Origin: Bimuria novae-zelandiae CBS 107.79
Lineage: Eukaryota > Ascomycota > Dothideomycetes > Pleosporales > Didymosphaeriaceae
Length of the DNA: 64,000 bases
NCBI GenBank assembly: GCA_010015655.1
Contig: ML976742.1
Span: forward strand, 23,150-87,149
Reading direction: 5' to 3'
The translations under genes were made by a program, and so were the position numbers. Under the pieces are notes generated by a model, which was not told the origin of the DNA, did not search any database, and worked only from the letters and a program-made list of their open reading frames with translations. Shown piece after piece: positions 43,320 to 54,035 of this stretch. Within the stretch, counting starts at the first letter, position 1, and every line of letters starts with the position of its first letter.

Positions 43320-45446
43320 CCCTGCCGAGACAGTCAGTGCGCCGCGACACTAACGCGCCACCCCAACAGATGTAGCACCTCAACTTTGACGCGCCGCATC
43401 TCCACCAATATGGATCCGATTGAGGCTGCAATCATCGCTATTGACTCACGAGAACCTAGAGAAACTTTCTTATATAGAAAAATTGTAGAAGAATTTGGTG
43501 TTGTGCAGTCAATATTAACGCGCTGGTATAGACGCGCCATGCAGGCGCGTATACAGCTACTATAGACTCGCCAAAATCTTAACTAATAATAAGAATCTAA
43601 GCTCCTATAGTATATATAGCGTCTTACTTAGAAAGGTCTACCCCCTACGCGTTAGATAATCTAAAACTTTATATTAATTATTGCTAAAAAGGATATCTCT
43701 ATATAATAGGTTAATTACTTTATTAGGCGCTACCCTAACTCCCTAATCTTACGATAGACGACTAGGCTAGATAGTAATTACTATAACGCTAATTTAGGCG
43801 CAAGATATAGGCTCTACTTTAAGCTTTTATATAAGAAAATTATAAAGTATAGCATAGAGCCTTAGCATACCTATAATATGGGCGAAAAAGGCTTCCTACT
43901 CGGCATTACCGGCAGGTCAAAAAGGATCTTCGACAGGCCTATATATGAGAGTCGCCAAGTGAGGCAATCTATCCAGGATAGTAGTCGTGAGTGGATCTCG
44001 CTCATCACATGTATATGCGCCGATAGATCTACTATTAATCTATTACTAATCTATTAATCTAACGCTAAGACTCTACAATTAAGCTAGGTTAAGGAAATTA
44101 ACGTTAATTCTTATAAAGTCTTTATTACCTTATCAACCTCTGGATGGTTAAACAACGAGATAGGGCTTTAATAGCTAAAACAGGTGTTTAATCGCTGTAC
44201 TAAGGAGAAGGCTTAACAGTAGTGGCGACTCTTAGTCCTTAATAGGCATAGATCTTACGTTACTATAGATTTTATTAACTACTGTGATTAGAAAAAGATC
44301 CTCCTTGCAATATTTCCCCCTTACGCTACTTATACGCTGTAGCCTTTAGACGTCTATGTGTTTAAGTCTCTTTCTATCGCCTACTCCGACGAGCTCTCCG
44401 TATACCTGTATAGGAGTTAGGGGCTATTAATAATCGCTAAAAGAAACTTCTTTATACTATTTTAGAAGGCCTAGACAACGTTAGTTACGCTGTAATTAAT
44501 TACTAAAGCTTTTAAGTATATAGGTATCTCGCCGCTAGATCCTACACTAATTCTTAGTTAATTTAATAAAGATAAGTCTCTAAAATAAAGATTACGTAAA
44601 AGCTCTACTTTAGTACTTAGCGCGTCTAATTGGCGCAAAATTAATTAGCTTTTAAAGGTTATTATTAATACAGGGGGAGGTAATAAGGCCAAGAAGCTAA
44701 GTCGCACTATACACTTAATTTCTATACAAAAGTAGCTCCTAGAGCATGAGAATCAGGGGCTACGAGAAGCCCTCACAAACCAGAAACGGCGTTAAATAAA
44801 GGGCAGGACTCTACCTTTTAAGTAGCTAGATAAGTAGTATAGAAGATCTATTTTCTAGTTACCTGCCCGCGTATAGAGGGCGCGCGATTCTCTCAGCCAA
44901 CAAAAGGCTAAAAAGCAACAACTACAACTCTAGAAAAGTAAGCAGAGAGAGATCTAGATAGTAAATAGGCAGCTTAAAGCTTGTCTACTATAGGAGAAGC
45001 GTGTTACGCGTATAATAGCTAAAAATACGCGCGCTAAGAAGAAAGCTAATTAGGCTATTAAGTAACGCCTCTATTAATAGGCTCGCAAGGCTTAATAACA
45101 ACTTTAAAAACGTCTTAAAATTACTAAAAAGGGAAGCTAGAATACTTTAAAAGCTACTTATATAATTATAAAGAGGAAGAAGCCTACGCCGGCATCTATA
45201 CGCGTTAATGTAGTAATATCTACGCTATTAGCGCTAGCATCGCGTAGTAGCTAAATAATTAGAATACTAAGTAGATATTTATAATTTAACTAGCTAGCAA
45301 TCTTCTATAGCTCTATAAAATTTTAACTCTAGAAAATTTCGCGATAAAAGCTTTTGTGTAAAACTCTACAGCCTCATGTTGCTGGCTGCGGTGCTGGTGT
45401 TGGGGTGGCGCGTTAGTGTCGCGGCGCACTGACTGTCTCGGCAGGG
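43320..45446 (+). mobile_element. pogo/Fot5-like DNA transposon with perfect 49-bp inverted repeats
   Basis: 2127-bp element bounded by TA (43318-43319, 45447-45448). Its terminal inverted repeats (43320-43368 and 45398-45446) begin CCCTGCCGAGACAGTCAGTG and are identical over 49 bp. The transposase starts at ATG 43410 (MDPIEAAIIAIDSREPRETF, then YRKIVEEFGVV), the N-terminal helix-turn-helix of pogo/DDE1 enzymes, and stops after 51 codons. Downstream the AT-rich interior has many stops but preserves NMGEKGFLLGITGRSKRIF near 43876. The first catalytic acid (NMDEKGF in the family) is glycine here. RIP has destroyed the interior while the ends stayed intact. Confidence 0.9.
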
Positions 45447-45448
45447 TA

Positions 45449-45988
45449 GCGCGGGCATTTCTCTGCGAGAAACTAGCGTTGGGCCCGAGTAGGCTTTTCT
45501 CAAACATCGTTTCCATACAGACCTTGGAAATCATAAACCTAATTAGATGTGTGTCAAACCTGCCTGAAGGATGGAAACCAGAAGATGAAAAAAAAAAAAA
45601 AAAAAAAAAAGAAGGAAAAAAATCGCCGCCTTGTGCGCGCGTTGCTGCCGGAGGTGAAAGGAATGTTGCGCAAAGAGTATGCACGGAAGTCGAACACAGC
45701 CCGGCGTGAAACACACGAGGAAAGATTTCTTGGACCTGTCAGGCAGAGGTGCTCACAGGTCATCTTATAAGGGCATGATGGTTGTATTTATACTCTGTGG
45801 ACGCCAATACATCGATGACATAAGCTTGAGGAACGCCTCCCGTGAGCCGGGATATCCATCGAGGCAGCACTATACTTCTTTGGCAACAGAGACACCCTTT
45901 CGCAGTCCTTCGTACAACACTCTTAATCAAATTACCCCTGCGTTCTGGTCGAACTTCCAACACGCCCCCCCCTTGGTCCGCTCTGTCC
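45449..45988. other. Intergenic region with a long A run
   Basis: Contains a run of A from about 45588 to 45610 followed by a purine-rich stretch. Small frames on both strands across it are caused by the low complexity. No gene called. Confidence 0.35.
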
Positions 45989-46384
45989 CTAAATTATAAC
46001 CCTCACTTGTGTGCTTCTTCGCCCAAGAGGAGATTCGTCGCGGCAATGCTCCTTGGTGGAAAAAACTCGTGGCCCGGTGGCCCGACCCATCGAGTCCCGG
46101 ATCACCGCACGTGGTGGGGAAATCGGGAATTGGGCAGCTGGAACGCCATACATGGTGGGCGTGATACACGGTTGAGGCATCAGCAGGCGTCGTAACTGTA
46201 TATCTCCAGGCTCTTCCGCATCTTCATCATGCTGATGGCATCGTGTAAACTGGCGTCTACGTTCGCGGTGGCGCAGGAACATACAACTAGCTAATGAAAA
46301 AGCGAGAACGGCACCGGATAGAACTGTTAGGATGATAGGAATAGCGAGACTAAGAGTTGCGGGGGCCGATGGTTCGGCGGACAT
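45989..46384 (-). CDS. Small single-pass membrane protein
   Basis: 131 residues from ATG 46384 (MSAEPSAPATLSLAIPIILT). One membrane helix spans about residues 10-33 (LAIPIILTVLSGAVLAFSLA), followed by a basic stop-transfer (RHRERRRQF) and a cytosolic tail with LLMPQPCITPTMYGVPAAQF. The N-terminus is short and uncharged, so an N-out topology is expected. The layout resembles the three small membrane proteins at 52-54 kb, but there is no LPxY motif. An upstream in-frame ATG at 46417 adds 11 residues. No known family recognised. Confidence 0.45.
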   Translation of the reverse strand: MSAEPSAPATLSLAIPIILTVLSGAVLAFSLASCMFLRHRERRRQFTRCHQHDEDAEEPGDIQLRRLLMPQPCITPTMYGVPAAQFPISPPRAVIRDSMGRATGPRVFSTKEHCRDESPLGRRSTQVRVII

Positions 46385-47250
46385 CGTCGGTTCGCGAGAG
46401 GTCCCGTGGACGAACAAGGGAGAGCGCGACGGAGTACCTGGAACGAAGATAAGTATGGCATCAATCTCAAGAGTTTTGCCCGAATGAACCTACTGCGAGA
46501 GCATAGAACGCAGGTATGTGGGTGGGTGGTTAGAGGTGATCGTCGGCTGTGGCAACACGCCGGTGATAGATTAAAGAGAACGGGCGGAGCAGGTTGATAC
46601 TGACGTATGACGTTTTCTCGAGTCTCGCAATCACAAGCTGTGCACTTGTTACTTTGAGCCTTTGCTGCATTGTTATAAAACCGGGGCCGTAGCTTAAGTT
46701 GATTCTTGTGAGGTACTATGTTCACAAAGGCTCACAATGTATTCGGTCCCAGCGACCATGGCGGCTTTCATTGTCAGTCCACGCAATCGTTACTATACTC
46801 CTACTATATACTCTAGCTATAGTCCTAGCAACGCAGCCAATTCCTCACTCAGCCTGAGGTAACTTGGCTCATAGGACGAAGTAAATATTGCACTTGATCA
46901 GTATGACTTGCTTGAACAAACCGCCTGTATAGATTTGTTGCGAAGTTTCAACCTTCATTTTGGCGCGGTGAAGCTTCGACTGCTACCCAGGTACGCTGAG
47001 CCTGGCACGGACGCACCTGTCGCGGGCGCGCCTTCCTGTCTTGCGCACGTCAACCGCGTCACGTTTTTCACCGTGCTTTCACGGTGACAAAGGGTCCGCG
47101 CCCACCCTGCCCGCCTACTTAAAGCCTCGCAGCCGCTCTTAAAGACAGCCACCACCCACCCTCCCCAACACTTCGACAATACTCTCCACAAGCAGTCTTC
47201 AGAGTGGCAGCACACCCTCTATCGACCCTTCCCACCAGCAGTCTTCCGAG
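46385..47250. other. Promoter-like intergenic region
   Basis: The last 250 bp before 47251 are pyrimidine-rich with CACCACCCACCCTCCCCAAC-type sequence, as in fungal promoters and 5' leaders. No gene called. Confidence 0.4.
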
Positions 47251-50105
47251 ATGAGCGTCCACGAATCTTCTGCAGCCACGGCTCTACCAGAGATGCATAT
47301 CTCTACCCGCGTGATCGAGCAGCAGCCCTTCACTCTCGGCATACTCGTTGCCGTCGTCGTTTTTGGTCTCGTCAACGGCGAATACACCGCACTGAAGTAC
47401 CTCAGCATCATTGCGATTGCGCTTAGCGTCTTCTGCTTTGTGCAGTTCTGCGCCGCCGCACGTTCCAACAGCCTTGAGCCTCGGTCATCACTTCAAGTTC
47501 AGGAATGTGACGAAGTCAGCGGCGCTGTGGTCATATACCGCCCCTTTTTCAGCTTTATACAGATCTGGATCCGCAACTTTCCCGGCCCCGACGAGGATGG
47601 GCTGCTAGAGTCATCCTTCCCGGTATATATCTTATTGGGGAACTCTACTACTAAGCTGCCACCATTTACCAACCAGCAGCTAGTATTGTACGCCTGTGTC
47701 TCAGCGGATGGCCTCCTGATTTCCCTCTTGATCAAAATTCTCCTGGAGTACATCAATGAACTTCCTGTGGAAGAGATTGACCGTGACTGACTAGCCATCC
47801 CTGCTCCAGCGCTTCCTAAGCCCTGCGACGCAATTCTGGAGCCATTCTTCGGTCCACAGAATCGTCAGCATCGAAACGGCTCACAACCCGTTTCTATGCA
47901 TTACCAACGTCCCTGGTGCCTGGGTATTTCGGCTTCCTCGTGTGGACGGAGGGCACGACTACCACATTGTTCAATAGTTGCAAGATAAACAAGTTTGGTG
48001 GTGCAACGATTACTGCCTCTTCATAACCTTCGAATACGGTTACGACAAGACTCGAGCGCTGAACCCAGTTTACGCATACGCCGCTGAGACCTTAGACATC
48101 GCACCCCATCCCAAGATTTGGATCGAGAAGTCTCTCGAAGAACGCGTTAGTCCGGCTGGCCCCTGGTGGAGCGAGACCTTTGAAGAATGCAGGCGGATCG
48201 CCTACCGGAATGGAATCCACGTCCCTGAGCAACCTCCCGCTGAAGGTCTTGTCAAAGAAGTCATACAAATACTCCGCGACCTTGTCCTCCAGCATGGTGT
48301 TGATCAGATTGTCCAAGCTCGCCAAGATCTCGTCCTTGTGCTAATTAAATGGATTGGAGAGGCAGAATGCGCAGCAGTGATCGACCAGCTCCGAAACAAA
48401 GGACACGTGCAAGCGCTAAAGTGGTACCTCACAGGATTCGCCCGCCAGCATAGCGTTCAGCAGATCTCAGAGACCCAAGAAGCAGTTCTCTCCCAGCTAC
48501 GCTACTTGATGGGTGCGCAGAAGACCACCGAGTTCTTGACCCATCTTAAGAACGAGGAGCAACAAGTGCGAATGCTCAAAGCCTGGCTTGAGACGGAGAT
48601 CTGCGACCACGGCAAGTGGCAGGCCTGGATTCTTCCAGAGCGCAGCCGGCTCTTTGATTTGATCGGCGAAAAGGAGTGCATAGAGTTCTTCACCAAGGTC
48701 GAACGCGAGGAAGAGATCCGGGGACTGAAACAGGATCTCAGGGCGGAAGCGAACTGAGTCGGCACGATACATATTGTGGAACTGCCAAAGTTCGTGCAGC
48801 TCCGCAACCTGATCGGTCACGAACCACTCGTCGACTTCTACCTGCAACTGCAACAACAGGAGCAGGTACAAGATCTACAAGAGCATCTTCAAGCCAAAGC
48901 CATTGACCAAGGTACCGCTAAGGCCGCTTTAGCCCTAGAGCTCGATCAGCTAGCTGGCCTGATTGGCGAAGAACAAGCGATAGACTTCTTTCGACAGATC
49001 CAAGACGAAGAACGCCGTCGTAAAGAAAATCCCAAGACGAAGCGATGTCGCCAGGATTGGCTGACATGGATCTTCAACTTCGCGGCGAAGTATACAGCAG
49101 AGAAGGCCCAGCACGAATACTTTACCAAGGCGGGGGAGCTAGTTGGCACAGAAGGCGCACAAGTCTTCTTCTCTACGCTTGGTGAGTATACCCAGGATGA
49201 GCTGTCACAATTTCTGCGACAAGCCGATAGCTACGCCCACCGTGAGGCATTCCCGAAGGAAGTACGCGAGTACGCCAAGAATCACAAACCATTGGACGTT
49301 AGAAAGGCGTATCTAGGTGCGGCTCGGTAAGGATGGCACCGAAGCCCTGTTCCGCGACATCTTCGAGGAGGAATTGCATCGACCGGAACTCAAAGCCAAG
49401 GCCTTGATCCGCAACATCGCCAAAGCTTTCGAGATCGTGTCAGTCAAGCAGATCCAGGAGCGGTACTTCGACTGGGCTGCCGGGATTCTCGGCCACGGCG
49501 AGGCTCAGCGCCTCTTTTCCAGCCTCAGCGAAGAGGAAGCCCAGCAAGTACATGTAGAGACGCTCCTGTCCCCGCAGTTATCTGACCACGAGACGGATCT
49601 GCAAAAGCTTCTGGAGGAGATAGAGGAAGAATGGGGCGAGAATGATGCGGAGTTGGCCCAGGACGAGTTCGCAGGGCGCCTTGAGGCAATGCTAGACGTC
49701 GACGCCGAATTCGCCGCACAGCTCCGCGCGTACTTCCTGCGACGTGTACACGATTTCGCAGTTCGATCTAGCGTAGGCGACGCCATCGATTTGTATGATG
49801 AGCAGGTTTATCTCATCCTACATAGCAATCTCGGGCTGGCTCATACTCACGACTTCTGGGATGAGCTCAAGAAGGTACTAGGGCTGGGCAACACCAACAC
49901 CCTTCCGACTTCTGACCGTTCCGATGACACGGACGGCAGCAGGCCCAGCACTCCTACCTCTGCAGAAGAGGTCAACGACACGCTTCCTTCCTCTCCGGAG
50001 GACTTGTCGAATGGTTCCTCCCACGCGTCCGGTCCATCTCCCGCGTTCCAGTTCTCACCGCCCGGATTCAGCGGGGACTTCTTCTTCAGCTTCAAATGCA
50101 CATAG
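47251..50105 (+). pseudogene. Large membrane-anchored helical-repeat protein, reading frame interrupted
   Basis: Unrecognised protein of about 950 codons. The first frame (47251-47790) has two membrane helices (FTLGILVAVVVFGLVNGEY; LKYLSIIAIALSVFCFVQFC). From 47.8 kb the same strand continues as a helical array with about eight degenerate units of 50-60 residues. Examples of the repeated core are LFDLIGEKECIEFFTKVERE, LRNLIGHEPLVDFYLQLQQQ, LAGLIGEEQAIDFFRQIQDE and AGILGHGEAQRLFSSLSEEE. The consensus is LxxLIGxExxxxFFxxLxxEE. The tail is Ser/Pro-rich (SRPSTPTSAEEVNDTLPSSP). Interruptions: a frame change near 47790, TAG at 47975-47977, TGA at 48755-48757, and a one-base shift near 49320. Coding-quality sequence on both sides of each break argues for one gene recently broken or misread. 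Confidence 0.6.
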
Positions 50106-51104
50106 TGTGTATTTTAGAGAACTGGTAAGCGTTATCCTCCTCAAAACATGCTTCTCCTACTAACCATTGCTTCCGGATCCTTGGCGAAGAGAACGCGTTG
50201 AAAAGCGCTAATGCGCTCGTTGGGCCGCCGACTTCACTAGTTCCTTCTAAGACGAAACTCCTTTACCGATTCCGTGGTTTTGGTTTTTCTGCATAGTTAT
50301 CAATTTAATTTTAATCCAAATGACATACCTTCTATCTGACATCGCCATTCGGTATTAACGCTGTGACCTATATAAGTCAAAACGGATTCACATCATTCAC
50401 TTAACACAAACACTCTATGTAGCCTCAGCATAGACGCAAAAGTATTCGAGATTCACTCAGCTTACGAGACAAGAGCAGATTCGACAGCTATTATTCTAGC
50501 TTGTATAATCATGGAGCTTTTAGTTCGCCTTTGCCTAAAGCAGTGCGTTAGTGTGACAATGTCTTTCACTGGCTGTAATCGGCATCCTGATGCTCTCGTC
50601 TATTTCCCACCCTGCATAGGTAGCGTAGCAGCTCTCCATACCTACGCAAAACTCCAACCCAGAAGCCCTCGGCTCTGTAGGCAGTGGGTAATCTGCTCAA
50701 TATGTGGCTTCGCGTATTTAGATAAGGACGAAGGATAAGAATTTTTGAAGATTGAAGAAAGGCAATTGTCACACAGCGTAAGCTTCGAAAAGATTGGAGT
50801 ACCGGTCAGCGCACCGGTAACATAGACGACAACCTTTATATTTACGTGTGGCCGAAACAAGGGATTGGGTGTTTTATATTTTTTTTTCTTTTTCCAGATT
50901 TGTAGAATCTCCTTCGCCTCTGACGGTACACACATAAACTTTAGCCATCCCCATGCTTCGTACTTATAACCGTTCGCCGTGCAAAGCCCGCTCATCTCGC
51001 TTCATAAACTCCAAAGCTTTATAAAAAGCTCACATAACTAGCACGAGACGCTGACCATCATCCATCCATCCATCCATCCGCTCACTCCACATCCTCACGC
51101 CCTA
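50106..51104. other. Intergenic region
   Basis: AT-moderate DNA. A 75-codon frame at 50511-50738 with several cysteines has an ATG but no signal peptide or recognisable domain, and is left uncalled. Confidence 0.35.
51057..51079. repeat. ATCC microsatellite
   Basis: About six tandem ATCC tetranucleotides immediately upstream of the hAT copy 2 target site. Confidence 0.85.
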
Positions 51105-51112
51105 GTCATACT

Positions 51113-51970
51113 CAGCGCTGCCAACGAACAGAACGTTCGATCCGAACAATCGATCCGAACGGCGTTTTCTGGTGTTTTGGATCGAACGAACGAACAGGCA
51201 TGGTGGGTCGAACAGAGCTTCGAACGAACGCATTATTAGAGCCAAACGTTCGGTTGTTCGGGACTACGTTTGATCGATTTAGTATGGGGATTCTGTCCTA
51301 ATTGGTGGAGTATTACCTTGTTCTGCTGGCCTTGTGCCACGCGTGGCGTTGTCGTATATTGCCTTGTGCAACGTTCTTGTAGGAGAAGAAAACTCTGAGT
51401 TTTCTCGTCGACGTGCCTCCCACTGTTTCCCATCGTCAGCCGTGAGCGTATCTTGTTATGGATCAATTTGTTACCCGCTCGCACTCGTCCCAGTCGACCC
51501 AGTCGACCCAGTCAACCCGGCTGGCATTTGACAGCTATCACCATGCCGGGTCGCGTACGGCAGCTGTCATGGCGATGGCGGAGAGCTTCGAGAGCTTGGA
51601 TGACTCGCCATCTGAAGTGGAGTCCGTCGCTCCTACGCATGAATTTCCCGGCGAGCTGAAAGCGTCCGGAGCTCGTTTTCCTATTGTATGGACCCGCCTC
51701 TGGCAAGGCAAACGTCTCCTCAACCACGTCGTCAAGAAGGATGCCGGCTAAAACATCCAGCTGGTGGACGGCAGCTAGTTTCTCGACCACAACACCAACC
51801 TCCTTCCTAATTAGGAAAGTTGTATATATACGAACGTTCGGCCGAACGTTCGTTGTACTGTTCGAAGACGCTCCTGTTCGAGTCGTCTCGAACGTACGTA
51901 CATTTGTATGTGGGCCGAACGAACGAACAAGCACCTTGTTCGGATCCTGTTCGATTCGTTGGCAGCGCTG
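51113..51970 (+). mobile_element. Non-autonomous hAT-derived element, copy 2
   Basis: 858 bp, near-identical to copy 1 in the opposite orientation, with the same CAGCGCTGCCAACGAA ends and its own perfect 8-bp target duplication GTCATACT (51105-51112, 51971-51978). The plus-strand frame 51458-51751 encodes the same 97 residues as copy 1. It differs by a 32-bp insertion near 51337-51368. This insertion creates an 8-bp direct repeat (GCCTTGTG at 51329-51336 and 51361-51368) around 24 bp of unrelated sequence. Copy 2 also lacks one 8-bp unit present in copy 1. It lies 22 bp beyond the stop codon of the next gene. Confidence 0.92.
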
Positions 51971-51999
51971 GTCATACTACTCGAGCCCTCCACCCACGT

Positions 52000-52332
52000 T
52001 TAGCGCAATCCCCCAACGGCCTCGCCATAGCTCGGTAAGCTCTCCACGCTCTCCCTCACCCGCGCCTTCTCTGGCACCTCGACGACAACTCCCATACCCT
52101 CACGGCGCTCGCCCTCGTCTTCCCACACGGGCGGAGGCGCATCCACGGTGCGCACCTGGCCCAGCTCAAGGTCCCGCTGCCAGGCCTTCTTCGCCTTGCG
52201 ACAGCGGTATACGCGGTAAAATTGCAAGAGTATCAGAACCGCGACTGTGACGCCCAGGGCGACCCCAAGTTGCTTGAAACCTTCCAGGTAGACACTCGAG
52301 GATTCGATGTCGTCGTTGGAGTTGTCGGACAT
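52000..52332 (-). CDS. Small membrane protein with LPxY motif (paralogue 1)
   Basis: 110 residues. A short acidic N-terminus (MSDNSNDDIESSSVYLEG) precedes one membrane helix (LGVALGVTVAVLILLQFY), a basic stop-transfer (RVYRCRKAKKAWQRD) and a cytosolic tail ending LPSYGEAVGGLR. LPxY is a known variant of the PY motif bound by WW domains of Rsp5/Nedd4-type ubiquitin ligases, and small single-pass PY proteins act as Rsp5 adaptors in yeasts. That function is inference here. The gene is divergent from the paralogue at 52952, with 619 bp between the starts. Confidence 0.6.
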   Translation of the reverse strand: MSDNSNDDIESSSVYLEGFKQLGVALGVTVAVLILLQFYRVYRCRKAKKAWQRDLELGQVRTVDAPPPVWEDEGERREGMGVVVEVPEKARVRESVESLPSYGEAVGGLR

Positions 52333-52951
52333 AGTGGTGGAGTGAGTTGACTTGGGTGTGTTAGATAGGCGATAGTGTGGTGCAGAGTGAGGGACTTACT
52401 TCTCGTACGTTGGAGAGAGACTGCTGAGGTGGAGTGGTCCGCTCGTGTCTGGGTGATTGATGTATATCTACGGCGGGAAGTTTATATAGGCAGCTCGAAT
52501 GGCTTTTCGATGCTTGGAGTGAATAGCACGCATGCGCCGCTAGCGTAGCACATACGTGAAATGGAGTACTTGGGCCGCTTGAGGTGGAATAAGAGACGAG
52601 AGAAATTTTAACCAGAGAAATGAAAACTGAGGTCGGCAGGCTGCGCGGAACAGTGCTCGTCCCCGTCTTTGTGCAGGCACAATGTTGTATATCTACCACA
52701 GGTAGCGTGCGGACTAAGCTGTTGAAATTATCTCGTTGGTACATGAAAACAGTATTATCAATGAGATTTTTCACCAGCCCGCTCTCAATTAACCCGCCTC
52801 GCGCACCCGCCTACACTTACGCCCTGAAATCCGCCTACATTAGCACCCAATACCCTGCCTCTTCTTGCCCGCTGTCACCCTACCGCGGCGAACAGGCTCA
52901 TTCACCACTCCGCACCCTTGAACTCCAATTACGCATCCTTAACACACCACA
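52333..52951. other. Shared upstream region of two divergent small genes
   Basis: Lies between the start of paralogue 1 (minus) and paralogue 2 (plus). Frames inside it (52361-52774 minus, 52620-53222 plus) have no features. Confidence 0.4.
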
Positions 52952-53350
52952 ATGCCCGCAGTCCCCAGAGACTGGCCCACCTCCCACGACCGTGTCCGAA
53001 ACTTCATCGTCGTCGTCGCCGCCAGTGGTGCACTCTGCGTGCTATACTGCACCGCTTGTTTATGGCATCACAAAAAGATGCGCGCTCGCCCCAATGCTCC
53101 CCAACCCAGCTCCGTGGAATTATGCGCCATCAGACCAGCGCAAGAGACGGAGAACGTCAGGGTCGACGGTGCAAGCGAGGAAACCGCCAGGGGCTTTCTC
53201 GTCATCGTCGCCCACGACCTAACCCGACCATGCGAAGCGCATCAAAGCGGCAGGGAGAGCGTGGACACACTGCCGCGGTATGAGGAAGTTGTCCGGGAGG
53301 ATGGAAGGAGGGATGCGTTGTATCTTCCGGCGTATGTGCGGTGGAATTGA
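52952..53350 (+). CDS. Small membrane protein with LPxY motif (paralogue 2)
   Basis: 132 residues from ATG 52952 (MPAVPRDWPTSHDRVRNFIV). One membrane helix (NFIVVVAASGALCVLYCTAC), a basic border (WHHKKMRAR) and a tail of 85 residues that ends with LPRYEEVVREDGRRDALYLP and AYVRWN. The end aligns with paralogue 3 (RYEEVVREGGDGRRDAVWRA, then ACVRRN), which shows tandem duplication. The LPRY motif is intact. CT-rich leader upstream. Confidence 0.6.
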   Translation: MPAVPRDWPTSHDRVRNFIVVVAASGALCVLYCTACLWHHKKMRARPNAPQPSSVELCAIRPAQETENVRVDGASEETARGFLVIVAHDLTRPCEAHQSGRESVDTLPRYEEVVREDGRRDALYLPAYVRWN

Positions 53351-53651
53351 GTTGCGAGGCGGAGTGTATAAGGAAGGATGATACCTGAGCCTTGTAAAAG
53401 GTTATAGCACCTCATGGGAAAGAGAGAGTGTCTCTTCCGTTGCCGGCCCTTCGATCGTTAGGGCTGGCTTAATCAACCATCGTCGAGTTTTTCCCTTCCA
53501 CTCACGCGGAGTACCACGACCGCCCTTATATCTCCACCCCACGACCACGACCACTCTTGTCTCTCCGGCCCACGACCACCACCGCCCTTATTACTCCACC
53601 CCACCTACACCTCTCACCACCACCACCCACCCGCCCACAACACCCTCCACA
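53351..53651. other. Pyrimidine-rich spacer
   Basis: Contains imperfect repeats of CCACGACCAC-type sequence (53510-53610) just upstream of paralogue 3, probably its promoter/leader. No gene. Confidence 0.4.
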
Positions 53652-54035
53652 ATGAGCTACCCATCTCCCGCACCATCCTCCTACCCAACCGCAACCACCT
53701 CCCTCCCCTCCTCCTCAGACAACGACGCCTTTAAAAACTGACCCATCCCGCACAACCGCACCCTCAACGACGTCATATTCTTCATCATTCTCTTTCCCGC
53801 CATCGGCGCACTGTATCTACTCTGCTGGGGTGTGCACAAATGCCGCCGCCGCTCGTGGGAGGAGCGCGTTATCGCGCGTGCTAATCACAACCGTGGTGAC
53901 GACGTGGATTTGGAGGCTGTGGGGGTGTCTGCGAGGGCGTCGGAGGAGAGGAAAAGGTATGAGGAGGTTGTGAGGGAAGGAGGGGATGGGCGAAGGGATG
54001 CGGTGTGGCGCGCGGCGTGTGTGCGGCGGAATTGA
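53652..54035 (+). pseudogene. Small membrane protein (paralogue 3) with premature stop
   Basis: ATG at 53652 opens MSYPSPAPSSYPTATTSLPS, and 29 codons later an in-frame TGA (53741 last base; FKN*PIPHNRT) interrupts the frame. The same frame then gives a membrane helix (VIFFIILFPAIGALYLLCWG), a basic border (KCRRRSWEERVIAR) and a tail ending RYEEVVREGGDGRRDAVWRA. TGA is one step from TGG (Trp). The leucine-proline of the LPxY motif has also changed (RKRYEEVV), so the putative PY site is lost. It is either a decaying copy or translated from elsewhere; no downstream ATG precedes the helix. Confidence 0.55.

Noticed and set aside
50511..50738. Small cysteine-containing frame as a secreted effector
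   Set aside because: No clear signal peptide, ordinary cysteine spacing and no transcript evidence; left in the intergenic note.
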